DNA of 64,000 nt from Diadophis punctatus similis (Eukaryota; Chordata; Lepidosauria; Squamata; Dipsadidae), in NCBI GenBank assembly GCA_023053685.1, contig JALIGW010000001.1, positions 57,178,859 through 57,242,858 of the forward strand, written 5' to 3'. Positions 58,012 through 64,000 of this stretch are shown here, in pieces. The notes below the pieces were generated by a model. It worked only from the letters and a program-made list of their open reading frames with translations. It was not told where the DNA came from and ran no database searches. Both the position numbers and the translations under genes were made by a program. Every line of letters begins with the position of its first letter. The stretch's first letter is position 1.

Positions 58012-58840
58012 TAAGGTGACCAGACGTCCCGCTTTTGGCGGGACAGACACGCTTTTCAAGCGTGTGTCCCGCGTCCTGCATTCTTTCCAAAAAGTCCCGC
58101 TTTTTTGGAAAGAATGCCAAAACAGCGGGACGTCTGGTCACCTTAGGGGAAGCACAAAAGAGAGGTACCGGAAGCAAGTCGGGCAAAGCGGAATTTCAGC
58201 AAGCCGGCTGCCTGCTGGGGAGAGGGGGAAGGGGGGCTGCTCCTCCTCTCCTTCCCCCGCCCCATCCCTAGCCCCGCCCTCGGAGGCACCGCTGCTGTTG
58301 GGATGCGGGTGGAGGGGTGAGGGACGAGGAGCCGTCGCCGCTGCCGTCGTCGGTTTGAGCTCACGAGCGGCCCCTCCGGCGGCGCAAACAGCCCTTCCTC
58401 ATCCCCCTCCCCTTCCTTCCCCCCGTCGCCTCACTGCCGCCGTTGCCCTGGGGCCGGGCGGGAGACTGGGAGACCGCGGGGGCTTGGATGCCTGGAGCTC
58501 GCGACAGGTAAGCTGCCGGCTGCCTCCTTGGACCTTTCCCCGTCTCCCGCCTCCCGTTCGTCGCTTGCCAGCCCGGCCCCAGGGCAGCTCCTGAAGGGGA
58601 GGCGGGAGGCGAGGAAAGGCCTCCCGAAGGGGAGGCGGGCTCCCGAAGGGCTGCCGGCTCCCGAAGGGGAGGCGAGGAAAGGCCTCCCGCCTCCCCCCCC
58701 ACCTGGACGCCGACATTTGCTGTTTTTTGCCCTCTGCGCATGCACAGCATTCTGCGCATGCGCAGAGGGCAAAACTCAAATGGCGGCGCCCAGGCGGGCC
58801 CGCCCCCCATCCCGCTTAAAAAAAAAATCTGGTCACTTTA
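58012..58840. mobile_element. hAT-like element carrying CpG-rich gene-like DNA
   Basis: 829 bp with ends TAAGGTGACCAG and CTGGTCACTTTA (11/12 inverted match) and an 8-bp duplication TGTTTGCT (58004-58011, 58841-58848). The homologous empty site exists once in 14349-15336 (about 14450-14470), confirming the boundaries. The first 135 bp (58012-58146) form a complete mini-element with TAAGGTGACCAGACGTCCCG at both ends. A GC-rich segment (58150-58700) and a palindromic TGCGCATGC module (58710-58790) follow. No transposase. Confidence 0.92.
58150..58508 (+). promoter_or_regulatory. Captured CpG-island promoter/first-exon-like segment with splice donor
   Basis: Very GC- and CpG-rich, with GC-box-like CCCCGCCC motifs (58256, 58274) and ending GGAGCTCGCGACAG/GTAAGC at about 58508/58509, a consensus 5' splice site. 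DNA after 58509 looks intron-like. The gene of origin was not recognised, and the long frame 57941-58594 crosses unrelated segments so is not a protein. Confidence 0.5.
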
Positions 58841-58936
58841 TGTTTGCTGTTTGGCAAATTGCTTGGAGGCAGAGGCCCTTTTTCCTTGTTTTCCTCCCCC
58901 AAAACTAAGTTGCGTCTTATACTCTGAAAAATACAG

Positions 58937-59849
58937 TAGTTTCTTGTGATGGTTGCAAATGTAATAAAATGCATGTCGTTTCTTGGTAACGAGAAAGGCT
59001 GGCCTGAAAGAGCCATCTGCAATTTTCTAGCCAGAAAAAAAATGGGAGGAGGACTTTGGCAGTTTTGCCAGGGAAAGGATAAATTCAATGGTGAGACTTT
59101 AATTGCTTCTAAATGGCCTGAAAAAAAACATTGTTCTTTTAATTGCTGGTGCCATAAAACTGTTATTGCTTATCTACTATGGCCTAAATACGGATCTTCT
59201 TAATGCTACTGTTTGTCTTAACTGTGATGTTTTGCATATATGTTTTTTCCCCCTTTGGCTCCTTGATGATAATTGTTTATGACGGTATTTGAAAATATAT
59301 TTATATTAATGAAATTGTATCAGAAATTCCTTGCTTGTGGCCTTTTCCCATTTGCATCTAACCACAGTATGAATATCCTCTGATAACATCATTGCTCTGC
59401 CGCATCCCAATGATATCATCTTTATCATGTCTCATCCTTAGATCGCTTTGTACCAACAGAGTATCTTCCCCTTAAGACAGCGCAAGCCAGCATCAAGTTC
59501 AGGGTGTATTCAGTCTGACACACTTCACTGCTCATGCTATCAGCTGCCCAGTCACATAAAGGTAGGAGGTCATGTCCTTTCCTCTCCCCAAATAATCAAA
59601 ACCATGTTCAAAATACCTTGCAACTGTCCTACCACCAAAACACCAACTAATACTTCACCCATCCATCTGACCCACAGGAGAGTACAACAATTGATCACTC
59701 CTACAGTGGCTGAACTTATTTGGTATTTTAGTGTTTCCCCAATGAGCTTGTAATCAATAAAATCCATGGTTGCGATGGAGGACCTGCATAACTGCATCTA
59801 TTCCTTTAAAAAAAAGGATAAGAATACTGAGGTGCCCTGGAGCCTCATT
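58937..59849. other. No recognised feature
   Basis: Unassigned DNA; no gene recognised. Confidence 0.5.
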
Positions 59850-60096
59850 AGCAATAGCAATTAGCACTTAGACTTATATAAGGCTTCACAGTGCTTTACA
59901 GCCCTCTCTAAGCAGTTTTACAGAGTCAGCGTATTGCCCCCCCAACAATTTGGGTCCTCATTTTACCTACCTTGGAAGGATGGAAAGCTGAGTCAACCTT
60001 GAGCCTGGTGAGATTTGAACTGCCAAATTGCAGGCAGCTGGCAGTCAGCAGAAGTAGCCTGCAGTACTGCACTCTAACCACTGCGCCACCGTGAAG
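59850..60096 (-). mobile_element. tRNA-derived squamate SINE
   Basis: Minus-strand copy: tail AGCAATAGCAATTAGCACTT, body TTTGGGTCCTCATTTTACCT, head ACCACTGCGCCACCGTG. Full length. Confidence 0.9.
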
Positions 60097-60468
60097 AGGA
60101 AGCAGATCCCAGGATGGGGGGGGGGGGTGATGCATGAATTCCATCCAACTGAGACTCTAGGACCCTCCTTCAAAATTGCACTGTTGTAATTTCTTTTCCA
60201 CTGCAGGTGAACTGGAAGATAATTGGATTGTCAGATGGAGACACCGCAGGATAGGGTCATGACACTGATCTTGGAGAGGCACAAACTGGCTGAATGGAAA
60301 GGACCAGCGAAGAAGGAAAATAAAATACAGATTTGGGATTTTCTTCAGATGACCCTATGGGAATCCCTTCCAATTGTCCTATTCTCAAATTTAAGGGCTG
60401 AGATCCAGCTGGATGCTGACATTTCGGCTGCTTGATTGGTCATTTGGAAGGGGGAATCTTGTAAAGGG
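60097..60468. other. No recognised feature
   Basis: A 70-codon frame at 60223-60435 has no known domain; not called. Confidence 0.45.
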
Positions 60469-60480
60469 TCTCAACATTTT

Positions 60481-61009
60481 TTTTAAAATAAAGTTTTTAT
60501 TGTGTTTTTTCATTTAACAAGTTTCCATACTTTATACATAACTGTGCTCATTTACCTATTATTTACATGTCTATTTTTTACACATCATTACATTCAAGTT
60601 TAAGAATATTTCATACATAATATTTACACCTCTTTCCATTCAAATCCATATATTCCATATTTTTCAAATATACATTTTACTCTTATACTTTACCTCTCTT
60701 TTTTCTCGTTTTCTATACTCAATCCATTTGTACCATTTCTTCCATATTGCGTAATATTCCGAATTCATTTGTCCTTTCAGTTCAATTGTTAGTTTGTCCA
60801 TTTCAGCACAATCATATATTTTTTTTATTATCAAACTTTCCGAGGGTGTGTTCTTTTGTTTCCAACATTGCGCAAATGCTATTCTTGCTGCTGTTATAAT
60901 ATGTAAAAATAATGTATGTGATAGTTTTATTATAGTCCCCCTTGATAATCACCAATAAAAATAATTCTGGTATATATTCTACTTGAAGGCCTGTTATTTC
61001 CTGGACCCA
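60481..61009 (-). mobile_element. 5'-truncated L1 LINE with 12-bp target duplication
   Basis: On the minus strand the translation shows TAARIAFAQCWKQKNTPSE and AEMDKLT, the C-terminus of L1 ORF2, then the 3' end with poly-A at 60481-60495. The direct repeat TCTCAACATTTT lies at 60469-60480 and 61010-61021. It is a different L1 subfamily from 16979-17987, whose end is distinct. Confidence 0.88.
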
Positions 61010-61260
61010 TCTCAACATTTTAAGGAGGCTGGGAGTGAAGGGCACCATATTCTTCAAGAGAATTAATTAGGTGAGTCCCTTGAAGGTACCAATGTTGGAC
61101 AAAGATGACACACTTTCTTTCTCAGTCCATACAAGCCTCAAAGAACAAGCAACTGAGTTCTGAGCATGTGAATAACAATTCAGTCTGAGTTGGCATTCCA
61201 TCTTGAATTGAGACTGACTTCTGCACAGATTCAGTGCTAATGCCGAGCCCCACATTTCTT

Positions 61261-61555
61261 TAGATTTAGATTTATTATTAGAGTTGGAAGGGACCTTGTA
61301 GGTCATCTAGTCCAACCCCCTGCTCAAGCAGGAGTTCCTACACCCTTTGAGACAGATGGCAATCCAGTCTCTCCTTGAAGGTCACAAGTGTTGGGACTCT
61401 CACAACCTCCGCTGGCAAGCTGTTCCACTGGTTGATCGATCTCACCGTTAGAAAGTTTCTCCTCACTTCCTGCAAACGTTCTTTGTATGTTTTATTTTCC
61501 AGACCCTTTATCATCCTGGTTGCTCCCTTCTGCACTTTCAATACAAACAATGCTC
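61261..61555 (-). mobile_element. CR1 LINE 3' end
   Basis: TTAGAGTTGGAAGGGACCTT 3' block and the coding remnant SINQWNSLPAEVVRVP. An internal deletion joins NFLTVRS to an upstream KTYKERLQE segment: about 70 codons seen in other copies are missing. Confidence 0.92.
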
Positions 61556-62394
61556 CTAGTTACTGCTGAGCCTGAATGAAATCTTTCTCTGCTTTTGGAA
61601 GCCCAGATACATCTCTCACCAGAACTTGCTTTAAACAGCAGCCACCAAAGATGATGTTTGCTTTGGCATATGAGCATCAAACTGAAGCAGCATGTGGGGC
61701 TACAAAGTTAAAAATAGGAGTTATGGAAATAGATTCCAGAAATAGAAAATTGGATTGCTTGCATGTGACTGTTTGCCCCCTCCCCCTTCCATCAGACAAA
61801 CCCTACCAGCCGCCACTGGGATCTGGGGAAAAGATGCGTCTCTGCTTCTTTGTATTGGAAGGGAACAAGAAGGTTGGTGTTGTTTATTGAAGACTGACAC
61901 CCCATAATGGATGAGGCCTTTTCCTCCCCCTAGGCCCCCTCCCCGTTGCTTCTGGAATAAAGAGAAGGCCAGCTGTGCCTGCACTGGGAGCCACTTTCCG
62001 TGACTTGGCGCCTGTCAGGCACGCTTGATGGTTGTGTTGCTTAATTAGGAGATGTGAAACTGCAGGAGCTGCACGCAAGCGATAAAGGTGGATCTTTTGT
62101 ATAAGAGCATATAAAAATAACAAAAAAAAAGCAATTTCATCAGGCATAGCTGAGAAGAAACAGCCTTTGCAATTTCATGCTGGGAGAGAATGGAAGCAGC
62201 GGAGAGAGGGGAGGGCTGAAGACACAGTGACGAAGGAGTCTTAGCCCATGGAGAGAAATGGAGCAGAGCCGAGACAGCAAAATATGTACCCAGAGAACTC
62301 TGCCAAGAGAAGAAATATTTCTCACCCAAATAAATTACACTTACAGAAATAAGAAATTTAGAGTCCTCCCCACCCCCTTTACAGGCCATTTTTT
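61556..62394. other. Unassigned; possible conserved noncoding DNA near 61960-62200
   Basis: The frame 61576-61890 (104 codons) shows no known domain. 61960-62200 is non-repetitive with balanced base composition (GTTGCTTAATTAGGAGATGT) and could be conserved; untested. Confidence 0.35.
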
Positions 62395-62636
62395 AAATAC
62401 TGTTTTCTGCTTACTCCTCCCACTTATGACTGTATGACTGTAACTTGTTGCTTGTATCCTTACAATTTATATTAATATTGTTTCCTGATTGCTTATTTGT
62501 ACCCTATGACAATCATTAAGTGTTGTGCCTCATGATTCTTGACAAATGTATCTTTTCTTTTATGAACACTGAGAGCATATGCACCAAAGACAAATTCCTT
62601 ACGTGTCCAATCACACTTGGCCAATAAAGAATTATT
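62395..62636 (+). mobile_element. Snake1-like CR1/L3 LINE 3' end
   Basis: 3' UTR with ATTCTTGACAAATGTATCTT, AGACAAATTCCTTACGTGTC and CACTTGGCCAATAAAGAATT, running straight into (TTCTA)n. This matches the snake CR1-L3 3' end known to seed AATAG microsatellites. Confidence 0.78.
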
Positions 62637-62806
62637 CTATTCTATTCTATTCTATTCTATTCTATTCTATTCTACTCTACTCTACTCTACTCTACTCTAC
62701 TCTACTCTACTCTACTCTATTCTATTCTATTCTATTCTACTCTATTCTATTCTATTCTATTCTATTCTACTCTATTCTATTCTATTCTACTCTATTCTAT
62801 TCTATT
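62636..62806 (+). repeat. Pentanucleotide microsatellite (TTCTA)n / (ACTCT)n
   Basis: About 170 bp of TTCTA with a central block of CTCTA units. It directly abuts the CR1/L3 3' end. Confidence 0.97.
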
Positions 62807-63412
62807 AACGTGTTCTACTTCCACAGCAGTCAACAACATGCTCTTTCCAGCTTCTGTTTGGTTGCAGGTCCTCCTGAAAAGTGATTTGGCTTCAGTGTCT
62901 AACCTGGAGGTCTCCTGATGCAATGTATCTGATTAGAGAGTTCAGGAAGGTGAATTCCCAAGAATCTGGAGAAAGTTGGGCTGTTAAGGTTTCCCCCCCC
63001 CACCCCAGTCTTCCAGTTCCTCAAACTAAAGAAACAAGTTGCAAGGATATATATTTTTCACATCTCACATGGTTGCCATGGGGCTTTCAAGTGGCTAACT
63101 ATTCCATATATTTTTTTTCAGATATTTTTTTTTTAAGAAAAGGCAGCTGGAAAACAAGATAATGCTGCAAACTGAAGGTGACATTATCTGGACATTCTGT
63201 GTAATTCTGTGGTGAGGCAGTGACTGTATGAAAAAAAAAGCATCCTGACACTAATGCTCCAAGATATGTTTTCTTTTACAAGAATTCCTGTACATGACTG
63301 GCAGATATGTATGTGGCATTTTCACACAGCCAATTACCACACAAGAGTATAAATAAGTGCAGCCTATGCTAAAAAGAGCTGAATTTAAGCCACTTGGGTG
63401 TATTTGTCCATA
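62807..63412. other. No recognised feature
   Basis: Unassigned DNA; no gene recognised. Confidence 0.5.
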
Positions 63413-63640
63413 TTAGCAATAGCAATAGCACTTAGACTTATATACTGCTTCATAGTGCTTTACAGCCCTCTCTAAGCGGTTTACAGAGTTCAGCATATTG
63501 CCCCCAACAATCTGGGTCCTCATTTTACCCACCTCAGAAGGATGGAAGGCTGAGTCAACCTTGAGCCAGTGAAATTTGAACTGCTGACCTGCTGAACTAG
63601 GCTGCAGTGCTGCTTTTAACCACTGTGCCACCTCAGCTCA
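63413..63640 (-). mobile_element. tRNA-derived squamate SINE
   Basis: Minus-strand copy: tail TTAGCAATAGCAATAGCACT, body CTGGGTCCTCATTTTACCCA, head TGCCACCTCAGCTCA. A small internal deletion in the head region. Confidence 0.9.
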
Positions 63641-64000
63641 TATTATTATGTCCAGTGTTGTGGGGAGTGTAAATTAGTATGATGGGTGGAAATATCCTCA
63701 TTTAAAAGTCCCCAAAGGAAATCTGAAATGAACCATACCATATCCATGGCTGTATGTCTCAAAATAATTACTGCAATTTCTGCTTTCTTACCAATTGGGT
63801 CATATATGCAGAATGTTTGTTTTGAAAGTCTGGGGTTGCAAGATATTGCTGATGATCTTTTCCATTATCATTTTGATTTTTTCCCCTTTTCCTGTTATCG
63901 TCTTGATTGTTGGTGATTCATCCTCTCCCCCACCCACTGCCACACACAAAAAAGTAAGGCCTCCTTTTTCTTGGTTTCTTTACTCAGCTTAGATGTCTTA
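63641..64000. other. No recognised feature
   Basis: Unassigned DNA to the end of the window. Confidence 0.5.

Larger units (their letters stand above)
57131..58936. mobile_element. TA-flanked DNA transposon, second copy, with nested elements
   Basis: From CCGTATTTTTTGGAGTATAA to CTTATACTCTGAAAAATACAG, bordered by TA on both sides. 57530-58011 and 58849-58936 match, inverted, 14349-14900. Without the nested hAT (58012-58840 plus one duplication) it is about 970 bp, close to the 988-bp copy at 14349-15336. A half copy of the palindromic hAT MITE lies at about 57565-57640. Confidence 0.82.

Noticed and set aside
57941..58594. 217-codon plus-strand frame
   Set aside because: It crosses the transposon, the mini-element and the GC-rich cargo, and splices together unrelated DNA; no domain is recognisable.
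61576..61890. 104-codon frame as a host gene
   Set aside because: No recognisable domain, no splice or promoter context; could be chance.

Overview
The window is vertebrate nuclear DNA, AT-rich and dominated by repeats. It is almost certainly from a squamate reptile and most probably a snake. The best pointers are: a CR1/L3-type LINE 3' end running straight into a long (TTCTA)n array (62395-62806), the arrangement described for snake 'Snake1' CR1 elements; many copies of a squamate tRNA-derived SINE and one Sauria-type SINE; CR1, L2-like and L1 LINE tails; Ty3/Gypsy elements of two lineages; and many short hAT-like elements. I found no intact host protein-coding gene, rRNA or functional tRNA. 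All recognisable long reading frames are transposon remnants, gene fragments carried by transposons, or translated microsatellites. The window therefore reads as intergenic or intronic DNA.

Layout. 1-4.1 kb: a LINE fragment, then a 2.6 kb TA-flanked foldback DNA transposon (1466-4110). It carries two inverted copies of the start of a membrane-protein gene resembling TMEM271, GC-rich leader DNA and a 253-bp tandem repeat. 4.5-13 kb: SINE, LINE 3' ends, a palindromic hAT MITE, a CR1 and a MITE-in-MITE nest. 13.4-16 kb: a 366-bp compound trinucleotide array and a TA-flanked DNA transposon. 17-20 kb: two retroposon insertions with clear target-site duplications (L1; an R4/Vingi-like LINE). 21-25 kb: a chromovirus-type Gypsy fragment broken by a retroposon and a hAT element, then CR1, LINE endonuclease and a candidate solo LTR. 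25-33 kb: a cluster of hAT-like elements with 8-bp duplications, plus L1 and L2-like tails. 33-41 kb: a Gypsy chromodomain fragment, SINEs, old CR1, microsatellites and a long unannotated stretch. 41.5-47.6 kb: a hAT element and a largely complete but inactivated minus-strand Gypsy (mag/K02A2.6-like) element with one recognisable LTR. 48-56 kb: LINE fragments, long microsatellites and more hAT MITEs. 57-59 kb: a second TA-flanked transposon holding a hAT element that carries a CpG-rich promoter/first-exon-like segment. 59-64 kb: SINEs, L1, CR1 and the Snake1-like CR1.

Two themes stand out. First, two unrelated DNA transposons (1466-4110 and 58012-58840) carry CpG-rich host-gene-like DNA, as Pack-type elements do. 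Second, a hAT-like family with CAGRGGTGGGTTCC-type ends is present about ten times, nearly all copies with 8-bp duplications, and many copies hold NRF1-like (TGCGCATGCGCA) and YY1-like (CCGCCATCTTG) motifs. It may spread promoter-like modules. Nested insertions with matching empty sites give a relative order of events at several loci. Repeat names come from pattern recognition, not from a database search.
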